From: NaphS2 sp964588535
Lineage (GTDB): Bacteria > Desulfobacterota > DSM-4660 > Desulfatiglandales > Desulfatiglandaceae
Reading direction: 5' to 3'
Length of the DNA: 7,207 nt
Assembly (NCBI GenBank): GCA_964588535.1
Contig: CAZPQA010000138.1
Location: 1 to 7,207 of the forward strand
The translations under genes were made by a program, and so were the position numbers. This document shows positions 1 through 7,156 of this stretch, piece by piece; the stretch's first letter is position 1, and every line of letters starts with the position of its first letter. The notes under the pieces were generated by a model. It was not told the DNA's origin and did no database searches. It worked only from the letters and a program-made list of their open reading frames with translations.

Positions 1-270
1 CCGCATCCAGAGCCTTTTCCTTGTCACCGGCCATGGCGTTGGCGGTCATGGCAATAATGGGCAGGTCGTCAAAGCGTTTATCCTTGCGGATCTTGCGGGA
101 GGCCGTGTAGCCATCCATAACCGGCATCTGGATATCCATGAGCACTGCGTGGTAATTGCCCGCCTGCACCGCATCCACCGCCTGCTTTCCATCTCCCACA
201 GTGGTGACCGTAAGGCCACCTCCCCCCAGGATCTCCTGAGCCACCTGCTGGTTGATCTCATTGTCTTCCA
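1..270. repeat. Direct repeat, left copy (REC2 coding)
   Basis: This stretch aligns without gaps to 6886-7155, with 11 mismatches by my hand count (about 96% identity). It codes for the second receiver of the left-edge kinase. The repeat is cut by the window start, so its true left limit is unknown. Confidence 0.93.
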
Positions 271-2005
271 CCAGGAGCACTTGAGCGCCCTTGATGTGGG
301 CCGCCCCTTCCGGTTCAGCACCCGGTCCCCGCCGTTGTTGTCTTCCGGACCCGCGATCTTTTCCAAAGGCCGCCATGGCGGCATCCAACAGAATGGAAGG
401 GGTTACCGGTTTAATCAGGAATCCGTCCAGGCCGATCTGATCGGCCATGTTCATGATTTCTTCCCGTCCGTAGGCAGTTACCAGAATGATCTTGGGTATT
501 TTGGCAAGGCCCGTATGATTTTTTATTTTCTCGGCAGCCGTAAGCCCGTCCATGCCAGGCATTTGCCAGTCCATGAACACCAGGTCAAAGGGATGGTCCG
601 GGTTCGCCTTTTCCAGTTCGGTCAGTCCTTCGGGTCCACCGGGTGCCAAGGTCACCTCGAAGGACATGGAAGTCAGCATACTTTCCAGAATCTCACGACT
701 GGTGCCGTTATCGTCCACCACCAGCACCTTGATCCCTTTGAGATCGGGGTCGGGCTGCAGGGTTCTCATTTTTTGAACCTCGCCCACACCCAAAAGAGCC
801 GTAAAGATGAATTCGCTGCCCACCCCCGGCTCGCTCTCCACCCAGATCTCCCCACCCATCATCTCCACCAGTTTCTTGCTAATGGTGAGCCCCAGGCCGG
901 TACCGCCATATTTCCGGGTGGTGGAGGCATCGGCCTGACTGAAGGCCTGAAAGAGTTTGCCCCGCTGTTCCTCTGTGAGCCCAATACCGGTATCCCGCAC
1001 CCCGAATCGCACCTTTACATGATCTGAGGGCACCTGATCATCCATTGTCTCCATCAAGGTGGCCGAGATAACAATTTCGCCCTTTTCGGTAAACTTCACC
1101 GCGTTGTTGGACAGATTGACCAGCACCTGACTCAGACGCAAGGGGTCTCCTAGAAGATCGTTGGGCAATTCAGGATCGATTTTTAACAACAGCTCCAGTC
1201 CCTTTTCCTGGGATTTTACCCCCACCAGGTTGGTCATATTGTCCAGGGCCTGGTCCAGGCTGAAATCAAGGACCTCCATGTCCATCTTACCGGCCTCAAT
1301 CTTGGAAAAGTCCAGGATATCGTTGATGAGGCCCAAAAGTGACTTGGCAGCTGCATCGACTTTTATAAGGTAGTCCTGTTGTTTTGGATCCAGGTCGGTT
1401 TTGAGGGCCAGATGGGTCATGCCGATAATGGCGTTCATGGGGGTGCGGATTTCGTGGCTCATGTTGGCGAGGAAATCACTCTTGGCCTTGGTCGCCTCTT
1501 CGGCAACACCCTTGGCGTCTTCGATATCTTCCATCATGTTGAGCATGGCCCGGCGGGTCTTGGCCAGTTCATCTATTCTGCCCCGAAGCGTTTCATTGGA
1601 CTGTTTTCGTTCCAGGAAAGAATCTTTCAGTTGCTGGGCCATGCTGTTGAATGCATCAGAAAAATCGCCCATGAAATCAACTTTCTGGCCGAAATCTCCC
1701 TTGGCGATCTGTTGTGTCGTCCAGGTCAGATTTTTCAGATTTGCCTGAAAACCTTTGAGGGACTGCAGAAATGAAATTGTCCCCTTTGGCATATCAAAAT
1801 TCAGTTCCCCCTTGGACAAATTGTAAATTGTCCCGGAGGCACTCTCATATTCTTCTATGAACCGGTTGATATAACCGACCGCCTGCTTTATCTCATTTTC
1901 GGGATAATCTTCAGGCAACTGAATAGGGCTGGGCTTTTTGCCTTTGAGCAGCAGGTAAAAAACCTCCGTTATCTTATCGATAGTTTCTTCTTTAACCGTG
2001 ATCAT
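1..2005 (-). CDS. Soluble hybrid histidine kinase (HAMP-like, HisKA, HATPase_c, REC, REC), C-terminus beyond the window
   Basis: An open frame runs from ATG at 2005-2003 to the window edge (668 codons, no stop), so the protein is incomplete. It has no signal peptide or transmembrane helix and should be cytoplasmic. Residues 60-130 resemble HAMP-type segments (LSKGELN near 63-69, IAKGDFGQKVDF 100-111). A helical linker leads to HisKA with the phosphoacceptor His184 in SHEIRTPMN. HATPase_c follows, with the N box (N297-N301, NLSNNAVKF), DTGIGL at 338-343 and GGTGLGL at 367-373, so the ATP site looks intact. REC1 (about 425-547) has D431/D432, phosphoacceptor D479, T510 and K532. REC2 (from about 574) has E580/D581, D624 and T654; its conserved Lys lies outside. 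The expected role is autophosphorylation at His184 and relay to the receivers. The ATG follows AGGGTGA, a modest ribosome site. It is the last visible gene of the operon. By analogy with the fragment at 6128-7156, an HPt domain probably follows REC2 off the edge. Confidence 0.93.
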   Translation of the reverse strand, partial: MITVKEETIDKITEVFYLLLKGKKPSPIQLPEDYPENEIKQAVGYINRFIEEYESASGTIYNLSKGELNFDMPKGTISFLQSLKGFQANLKNLTWTTQQIAKGDFGQKVDFMGDFSDAFNSMAQQLKDSFLERKQSNETLRGRIDELAKTRRAMLNMMEDIEDAKGVAEEATKAKSDFLANMSHEIRTPMNAIIGMTHLALKTDLDPKQQDYLIKVDAAAKSLLGLINDILDFSKIEAGKMDMEVLDFSLDQALDNMTNLVGVKSQEKGLELLLKIDPELPNDLLGDPLRLSQVLVNLSNNAVKFTEKGEIVISATLMETMDDQVPSDHVKVRFGVRDTGIGLTEEQRGKLFQAFSQADASTTRKYGGTGLGLTISKKLVEMMGGEIWVESEPGVGSEFIFTALLGVGEVQKMRTLQPDPDLKGIKVLVVDDNGTSREILESMLTSMSFEVTLAPGGPEGLTELEKANPDHPFDLVFMDWQMPGMDGLTAAEKIKNHTGLAKIPKIILVTAYGREEIMNMADQIGLDGFLIKPVTPSILLDAAMAAFGKDRGSGRQQRRGPGAEPEGAAHIKGAQVLLVEDNEINQQVAQEILGGGGLTVTTVGDGKQAVDAVQAGNYHAVLMDIQMPVMDGYTASRKIRKDKRFDDLPIIAMTANAMAGDKEKALDA

Positions 2006-2057
2006 GTTGTATCACCCTGGATATTGTTTATCCGAAATCCGGGTTTCCGGATTGTCG
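2006..2057 (-). other. Intercistronic spacer with two small hairpins
   Basis: This 52-nt spacer between the V4R stop and the kinase start holds two back-to-back inverted repeats. The first is at 2036-2053, with perfect 7-bp arms AATCCGG/CCGGATT and a 4-nt loop. The second is at 2019-2033, with 5-bp arms GGATA/TATCC and a 5-nt loop, and it abuts the AGGGTGA ribosome site at 2012-2018. No T-run follows either hairpin on the transcribed strand, so an intrinsic terminator is not supported. An effect on mRNA stability or on kinase translation is possible but inferred. Confidence 0.5.
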
Positions 2058-2585
2058 TTAATCGGTCTTTTTGACGTCGAATCGGCAGACCCGGTCGCCG
2101 GAACACCAGCAGTCGATTTCCCTGACATCAAAATTTTTCCCCGTGTACTCACCAAGCAGCCCGTTGATGAACCCCTCATCATAGGTGCATATTGTCTCAT
2201 CGGTGACCGGCAGACCTGAACAATCAAGGTCTTCAGCAACCGTCAAAGTAAAGTTCATTGCGTCAAGATCAGCCTGTTCAACTCGCAAGATGCCTATTTT
2301 CAGTTCTTTCAGCTTGTCCTGGAGTTCAGCGATAAAATCATTGAAATTGTTTTCTTTGGTGATCAATTCCCTGCTGAACATCCTGCCGGCATGCTGCCCG
2401 GCTTCGTAAAATATCCTGTCTGCGGTTTCCGTATCAAATCGCTTTATAATTACATCTCTCAGGGTGAACTGCATCAGCCTGTAAACGTTTACGTCCATCC
2501 CAGACCCAAGATTGGGGCGACCGGTCGCCACGTCTCCAAGCATGCTCCATTCAAACATCAAATCTTCTCTTTCTTCCTTGAACAT
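2058..2585 (-). CDS. Stand-alone V4R (4-vinyl reductase-like) domain protein, 175 aa
   Basis: This small cytoplasmic protein is almost entirely one V4R-type domain, the ligand- or metal-binding fold known from the sensor modules of phenol-responsive regulators (DmpR/PoxR type) and from signalling proteins. Visible hallmarks are the helical FYEAGQHAGR segment (59-68), the C-terminal YDEGFINGLLGEYTG (135-149) and the closing CWCSGDRVCRF (159-169). Cysteines lie at 122, 133, 159, 161 and 167; clustered C-terminal cysteines suit a metal or Fe-S site, which is inference. There is no transmembrane segment and no output domain. I chose the ATG at 2585 because AAGGAGG (2591-2597) sits 5 nt upstream. 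A longer version starting at TTG (2636) would overlap the sensor gene and has no such site. It lies between a kinase-less sensor and a sensor-poor kinase, so it is probably an accessory or connector subunit. The family call is from motif memory, without a profile search. Confidence 0.82.
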   Translation of the reverse strand: MFKEEREDLMFEWSMLGDVATGRPNLGSGMDVNVYRLMQFTLRDVIIKRFDTETADRIFYEAGQHAGRMFSRELITKENNFNDFIAELQDKLKELKIGILRVEQADLDAMNFTLTVAEDLDCSGLPVTDETICTYDEGFINGLLGEYTGKNFDVREIDCWCSGDRVCRFDVKKTD

Positions 2586-2590
2586 AAGCG

Positions 2591-2597
2591 CCTCCTT
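2591..2597 (-). promoter_or_regulatory. Strong ribosome binding site of the V4R gene
   Basis: AAGGAGG on the minus strand lies 5 nt before ATG 2585-2583, within the 40-nt gap after the sensor gene's stop codon. It decides the start in favour of the 175-residue form and is the best Shine-Dalgarno match in the window. Confidence 0.8.
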
Positions 2598-2625
2598 TAC
2601 GTTTAAAATTGACCCTGGATATCCC

Positions 2626-5600
2626 TCATTGAACAATCCTGTATTTCTTCTTTTGACCCGCCTGCTCCAGCAACTGGTTTATTTCTTCCTTAAGCTCAAT
2701 CATCTTTTCTTCCCGACCGGTTGCCATGGAGCTGAATTTTTCGAGATCTTCAATATTCTGCTGTAATTCTTCCTCGGCGGCCTTTCGGTCGGTAACATCT
2801 CTAACGGTACCCACGGCATACCACTCGTCGTCCATTTGCAGGGCGGATATAGCGATTTCAGCCGGAAACGTACTGCCGTCTTTTCGCAGGGCTTTATGCT
2901 CAATGACAACACCGATGACCTTTCCTTTACCCGTTTTAATAAATTCATCAACCCCTTTATAGGCAAGTGCTCTATCTTCAGGTGGCAGAACGAGGTCATG
3001 GAGGTTTCGGCTCATCACTTCTTCGGCGCTGTAGCCGAAAATGCTTTCAGCTGCGGGATTCCAGAAAATGATCTTAGCTTTGCCATCAATCATGATCATT
3101 GCATCCAGCGAAGATTCACTCATTCCCCGGATTTTCCTCTCGGAAGCCTGGACTGCCTCTTCGGCACGGCTGCGTTCAATGGCTACTGCAATGGAGTCCG
3201 CAATAGACAAAATGCTGCGCCTGGCATCTTCCTGGATGGCATTTCGGGAAAATACGACCAAAGCCCCCACCGAACGGCCTTCGACAACCATGGGGATGCC
3301 GGCAATGGATGTGAGCCCCTCCTCCCTGGCCCAGTCCTTATCCTTAACGTAAGGATCATCCTGGATACTGTTAGACATATGGGGCTTCTGTTCGGAAACC
3401 ACGCGGCCGATCTTGGTATCGCCCCCGATGGGCAGAGATTCGTGTGCGCCCTTAGTATGGGTGTACAGACCGGAACTGGCCTGCAATTTAAGAACGTTCT
3501 CCGTTTCATCAACAGTCCAGATGCGAGCTAAGGCCAAATTCAGATTTTTAACAAAAATCTCGGTTATTGACTGGAGCGTTTCCTTAAGGTTGTCACCCAC
3601 CGTAAGCGACTGGCTGATTTGCGCTCCTATCATTATCAACTTTTCCTTCTGTTTCCTCTCGGAAACCTCCCGACCAAGCCGGCGGTTCCAGATCACGACA
3701 AAAGCGGTGATAATCAGGATGACGAAAAAAATGGGGATGACCCATTTGAGGATGGTGCTGAGTTGGGTGCCGAACTGCACCGTAATACCCATCCAGGTAT
3801 TCTCTATGGCGGCCTTTTCCTGGTCTGTCATTGCCGCGATCGCCTTGTCGATAATCTCCACCAGTTCCGGCCAGTCCTTACGAACACCGAAGGAGAGATT
3901 AAAGACAAAAGGGGTAGGCGCAGCAATCCTGAGCGTATCAAGCCCCAGCCGATTCATTTCATGGTTGATGACACCAAGATTTCCCACGAAAGCATCCACT
4001 TTCCCATCAGCCAGGGCCTCTAACCCCTTGGCAGCGGTCTCAAGGGGAATCACATTAAGAGATGGAAACCCGTCTGTCACTTGCTTCTGGATAGTGTATC
4101 CCTTGACCACGCCAACTCGCTTTCCGGCCAGGTCACTCAGACCATCCATGTATGGGTGGTCCTTGCGGGTGACCACGACGATGGGAAAGGAGGTGTAAGG
4201 CTTGGTAAAGGCCATAAAAGCCTCCCGTTCCGGACTGCGAACTACGGCAGGCAAGACGTCGAGCTTGCGTGATTTGATGCCTTTAAGCACCTGTTCCCGG
4301 TTGAGCCCAAACTGAGGCAGGAAATCAATCCCCAGTTTTCTTGAAAAGGATTCGGTGTAACTGGAGGCAATACCGGCAAATTTACCGTTATCGTCCTTGT
4401 ATATCAACGGCGGCCAGGCAAAATCATCTCCAAGACGAATCGCCGGATGCTGTTTCAGCCAATGCTTTTCCGTTTCACTCAAACCGAGGGCAGGGTCCAC
4501 GTCATCGGTTCTCTGAACTTCACCGAACCACTTCGATTGAAGCTGCCGATGCTCCCCGGGTGTGATCGACAACAGGGCTTTATCCAGAATTGCCGCCAGA
4601 GTCGGCCAGTCATTACGAACGGCAATGTTCAACTTTTCAATTTCAGGATTACCCGAATCAAAGGTTCCTTTAATCGCAAGACCCGTTAGTAAATTTTCTC
4701 GTATCAGATGATTCGCAACGGCCAGCTCGCCAAGAGCAGCATCCACTTTGCCAAACTGAATTGCCTTTAAGGTTTCCAGGGTGTCTTTCATTGGAACCCT
4801 TATAATTTCCGGGAATGTAGTTTTCAAAACTTCATCGTAGAAAAAACCTTCCGGGTAAGCGACCTTTTTGCCAAATAATGATTGAGTGTCCGTTATGGAA
4901 CTCTCTTCTCCAGCAATGATGACATTAGGATTCTTTGCGTAGCTATCCGTATACAGGAGGTGCTTTTGACGCTCCGGAGTTTTGACAATATTAAGCATCA
5001 CATCCAGTTTTTTATTAAACGCTTGATCCAGCAATTCTCCCCATTCACCGGAAATATACTCTACTTCAATACCAATTCGATTAGCCAACAGGTTCATATA
5101 ATCAATGGATAAACCGGTTGGTTTGCCATCTTTGTTATAGTTAAATGGTGGCCAGTTCCATTCGTTGTGCACATGGATCACGGGGTGCTTTTTCAACCAG
5201 GCCTGTTCTTCAGGTGTCAGGTCAAATCCAGGTTCCGCTGCCTCGGTCCGACCCAGCCATTTGTCGTTGAGCGTCTGAAATTCTTCATCTGTGACCAGCG
5301 CCATGCCTTTTGACAGAATTCCGGCAAAGACGGCATTATTTTGAGACACAGCCAGATGCAGGGGCATGGGGCGGCCCGCCTCGAGACCCAGATCCCCGCC
5401 TACTTTCAGGTTGGTAATCTGGTATTTGTTCGAAAGGTAGTTGATGGCCGGCATGACATCATAGAGCGCATCGGCCTTGCCCACGGAAACCGCATGCATG
5501 GCCTCAACCACATCCCGGACCTCCACGATCTCCACCTGCGGATAAGGCTTAAGCAGTTCGGCGATGTAGAACCCTTTGGGTACCGCAATCCGCTTGTCGT

Positions 5601-6051
5601 AAAGGTCTTCTATGGAGCGGACCACCGGGAAATCCTTGCGGGTATAAAGCGCCTGGGCCAGGGTCACATAAGGGGGGGTGAACGCCAAATATTTCTGCCT
5701 TTCGGGTGTTTTGGCGATGTTGAGCATGACATCCAAATCACCGTTTCTCGTCATGGCCATAAACTCATCCCAAGATGGGCCGGTGACAAAATCAACATTG
5801 AATCCGATCTTTTCGGCCAAAAGCCGCATATAGTCGATGGAAAATCCTTTGGGTCGGTCATGCTCGGCAAAATTAAAGGGAGGACTGGCCGTTTCGTTGT
5901 GCACCCGGATTACAGGATGATCACTCAGCCAGGCTTTTTCTTCAGAGGTGAAGTCGACAGAGGCCGCTTCTTGGGCAGCAAACAATTGAGTAGTACAAAG
6001 CAAGGACCCTAACAAGCAGATCATAAAAATTGATTTCTTTTTGTTAATCAC
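2626..6051 (-). CDS. Triple SBP_bac_3 transmembrane sensor with GAF and PAS domains, no kinase domain
   Basis: This 1141-residue protein begins with a signal peptide (KKK at 4-6, hydrophobic 8-24, likely cleavage after Ala26). Three periplasmic solute-binding modules follow at about 34-269, 276-511 and 519-757. Each opens with an acidic/WL motif and HPxI, and each has a PER motif with the Arg that binds ligand carboxylate in this family (R118, R361, R609). A transmembrane helix spans about 767-788, ending in Trp-Asn-Arg-Arg. Cytoplasmic GAF (about 805-960) and PAS (about 971-1090, with WNPAAESIFGY) come next. A charged coiled coil closes the protein (LEKFSSMATGREEKMIELK, then EINQLLEQ). No HisKA, HATPase, GGDEF, EAL or methyl-accepting region is present, so it cannot signal catalytically on its own. 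The start is GTG, set by GGAGG 9 nt upstream and by a proper signal peptide. It probably senses amino acids or similar small solutes and acts on the downstream V4R protein and kinase; that partnership is inferred from gene order. Confidence 0.93.
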   Translation of the reverse strand: MINKKKSIFMICLLGSLLCTTQLFAAQEAASVDFTSEEKAWLSDHPVIRVHNETASPPFNFAEHDRPKGFSIDYMRLLAEKIGFNVDFVTGPSWDEFMAMTRNGDLDVMLNIAKTPERQKYLAFTPPYVTLAQALYTRKDFPVVRSIEDLYDKRIAVPKGFYIAELLKPYPQVEIVEVRDVVEAMHAVSVGKADALYDVMPAINYLSNKYQITNLKVGGDLGLEAGRPMPLHLAVSQNNAVFAGILSKGMALVTDEEFQTLNDKWLGRTEAAEPGFDLTPEEQAWLKKHPVIHVHNEWNWPPFNYNKDGKPTGLSIDYMNLLANRIGIEVEYISGEWGELLDQAFNKKLDVMLNIVKTPERQKHLLYTDSYAKNPNVIIAGEESSITDTQSLFGKKVAYPEGFFYDEVLKTTFPEIIRVPMKDTLETLKAIQFGKVDAALGELAVANHLIRENLLTGLAIKGTFDSGNPEIEKLNIAVRNDWPTLAAILDKALLSITPGEHRQLQSKWFGEVQRTDDVDPALGLSETEKHWLKQHPAIRLGDDFAWPPLIYKDDNGKFAGIASSYTESFSRKLGIDFLPQFGLNREQVLKGIKSRKLDVLPAVVRSPEREAFMAFTKPYTSFPIVVVTRKDHPYMDGLSDLAGKRVGVVKGYTIQKQVTDGFPSLNVIPLETAAKGLEALADGKVDAFVGNLGVINHEMNRLGLDTLRIAAPTPFVFNLSFGVRKDWPELVEIIDKAIAAMTDQEKAAIENTWMGITVQFGTQLSTILKWVIPIFFVILIITAFVVIWNRRLGREVSERKQKEKLIMIGAQISQSLTVGDNLKETLQSITEIFVKNLNLALARIWTVDETENVLKLQASSGLYTHTKGAHESLPIGGDTKIGRVVSEQKPHMSNSIQDDPYVKDKDWAREEGLTSIAGIPMVVEGRSVGALVVFSRNAIQEDARRSILSIADSIAVAIERSRAEEAVQASERKIRGMSESSLDAMIMIDGKAKIIFWNPAAESIFGYSAEEVMSRNLHDLVLPPEDRALAYKGVDEFIKTGKGKVIGVVIEHKALRKDGSTFPAEIAISALQMDDEWYAVGTVRDVTDRKAAEEELQQNIEDLEKFSSMATGREEKMIELKEEINQLLEQAGQKKKYRIVQ
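3781..5952 (-). repeat. Three tandem SBP_bac_3 coding modules
   Basis: Within the sensor gene, three segments of about 235-240 codons code for the same fold: 5952-5245, 5226-4519 and 4497-3781. Modules 1 and 2 are closest; compare HPVIRVHNE with HPVIHVHNE, and MLNIAKTPERQK with MLNIVKTPERQK. Module 3 is more diverged (HPAIRLGDD, VVRSPERE). This implies an old third copy and a more recent duplication giving modules 1 and 2. Differences in the ligand-facing residues suggest different ligands; this is inference. Confidence 0.85.
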
Positions 6052-6060
6052 GCTTCGTAT

Positions 6061-6065
6061 CCTCC
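6061..6065 (-). promoter_or_regulatory. Ribosome binding site of the sensor gene (GTG start)
   Basis: GGAGG on the minus strand lies 9 nt before the GTG at 6051-6049, in the 76-nt gap (6052-6127) after the REC-HPt fragment. It supports the GTG start. I see no convincing promoter or terminator elsewhere in that gap. Confidence 0.75.
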
Positions 6066-6127
6066 ATGATAGGGGAAAGGGGTCATCTTTGATTTGTGAT
6101 TAAAAACCTGTTTCGTAGGGGCCTACC

Positions 6128-7156
6128 TTATCCTTTCAGCTTGCTTTGAAGGGCCTCTGCCAGGGGCAGGGCATCCTTGAATTTATATTTCTTGATAAGC
6201 CGGTCCAAATCAGCCATCTCCATACTGAATTGAGACGGCCACTTGAGATCCTTGATTTTTGCCATGGCCTCCTTGCACGGTTTCGGCTTCCGGGTCTTCA
6301 GATGAGGAACCAGTTCTTCCAACGCGGCTGCCAATTCATCGGGGGTGGCTTCAGGACCCGTTTTATCTGAACCAGCGGCTTCCTTTTCTTCTCCACCCAG
6401 TACCCCCAAAGCCGTTATGACATTCTTCAGGACTTTGCCGAAAGCGGAAATTTTCTCTTCATATGAATCGGCCTCGCCTTCCTTGATGGCATGCTCCAGT
6501 TCAGCAGCAGCTTCCTGAAGGGAACCCGCCCCCACGTTACCGGCAACCCCCTTAATGCTGTGGGCCAGGCGCTCTGCTTCCCCGGCTTCTCCTGATTTCA
6601 ACTGGCCCGCGATCTCTTGATCCGTTTTTGCGTAGTCATCGCGCAGCTTCATGAGGAGGCTGCGATACAGTTTGGTGTTTCCCCCCACCCGCATGACCCC
6701 TTCTTTCAGGTTAATGCCTTCTATGGTTTCGGGAAGTTGATCTTTGGGTGGGGAGGGTGGTGTTTCGAGGGTTTTTGGGGTGTCCGCCTTGGGCTCAAAC
6801 CCCCTCACCCCCGGCTGGATCCACTGGCCCAGACAGGAGAAAAGCTGGTTTACATCGATGGGTTTGGCCACATGGTCGTTCATGCCCGCATCCAGAGCCT
6901 TTTCCTTGTCACCGGCCATGGCGTTGGCGGTCATGGCAATGATGGGCATGTCGTCAAGGCGTTTATCCTTGCGGATTTCGCGGGAGGCCGTGTAGCCATC
7001 CATCACCGGCATCTGGATATCCATGAGCACGGCGTGGTAATGGCCCGCCTGCACCGCATCCACCGCCTGCTTTCCGTCTCCCACAGTGGTGACCGTAAGG
7101 CCGCCTCCCCCCAGGATCTCCTGAGCCACCTGCTGGTTGATCTCGTTGTCTTCCAC
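6128..7156 (-). CDS. 5'-truncated hybrid kinase remnant: receiver plus HPt domain
   Basis: The frame codes for 342 residues from a GTG at 7156. The receiver (1-113) has E2/D3, phosphoacceptor D46 in MDIQMPVMDG, T76 and K98. A Pro-rich linker (about 120-140) leads to an HPt domain (about 143-255) with the phosphoacceptor His199 in AHSIKGVAGNVGA. A charged linker and a helical tail (about 270-342) end the protein. It matches the REC2 end of the kinase at the left edge almost exactly. The GTG corresponds to Val579 of that kinase, so the first receiver strand (VLL) is missing. An in-frame TAG lies at 7165-7163, and no Shine-Dalgarno sequence precedes the GTG. Homology stops at 7155-7159, where foreign-looking DNA begins. 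It is best read as the 3' remnant of a duplicated kinase cut by an insertion, perhaps untranslated. If it is expressed, the HPt could still be functional. A purpose-built REC-HPt protein is the less likely alternative. Confidence 0.75.
   Translation of the reverse strand: MEDNEINQQVAQEILGGGGLTVTTVGDGKQAVDAVQAGHYHAVLMDIQMPVMDGYTASREIRKDKRLDDMPIIAMTANAMAGDKEKALDAGMNDHVAKPIDVNQLFSCLGQWIQPGVRGFEPKADTPKTLETPPSPPKDQLPETIEGINLKEGVMRVGGNTKLYRSLLMKLRDDYAKTDQEIAGQLKSGEAGEAERLAHSIKGVAGNVGAGSLQEAAAELEHAIKEGEADSYEEKISAFGKVLKNVITALGVLGGEEKEAAGSDKTGPEATPDELAAALEELVPHLKTRKPKPCKEAMAKIKDLKWPSQFSMEMADLDRLIKKYKFKDALPLAEALQSKLKG
6886..7155. repeat. Direct repeat, right copy (REC coding)
   Basis: This is the partner of bases 1-270, at a constant offset of 6885 bp and in the same orientation. 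The match ends at 7155, or at 7159 if a synonymous difference in one Leu codon is allowed. There the left copy continues as kinase coding sequence while this copy switches to unrelated DNA. Confidence 0.93.

Noticed and set aside
149..1027. Plus-strand open frame of 292 codons opposite the kinase
   Set aside because: It is antisense to the HATPase_c and receiver coding sequence, its protein is rich in His/Gly/Pro with no recognisable domain, and the minus-strand kinase motifs are unambiguous.
2586..2636. Longer V4R protein starting at TTG 2636
   Set aside because: The extension would overlap the end of the sensor gene and contains the AAGGAGG ribosome site itself, so ATG 2585 is the better start.
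3413..4198. Plus-strand open frame of 261 codons opposite the sensor gene
   Set aside because: It is the mirror of the third SBP module, TM helix and GAF start. Its protein is Ser/Arg-rich low-complexity sequence without motifs, and no ribosome site was seen.
5341..6012. Plus-strand open frame of 223 codons opposite SBP module 1
   Set aside because: It is antisense to a clear SBP_bac_3 domain and signal peptide, and shows no domain of its own.
6115..6126. Small palindrome GTAGG-GG-CCTAC just after the REC-HPt stop, as a terminator
   Set aside because: The usable stem is only 4-5 bp, the loop is too tight and no T-run adjoins it, so termination is not supported.
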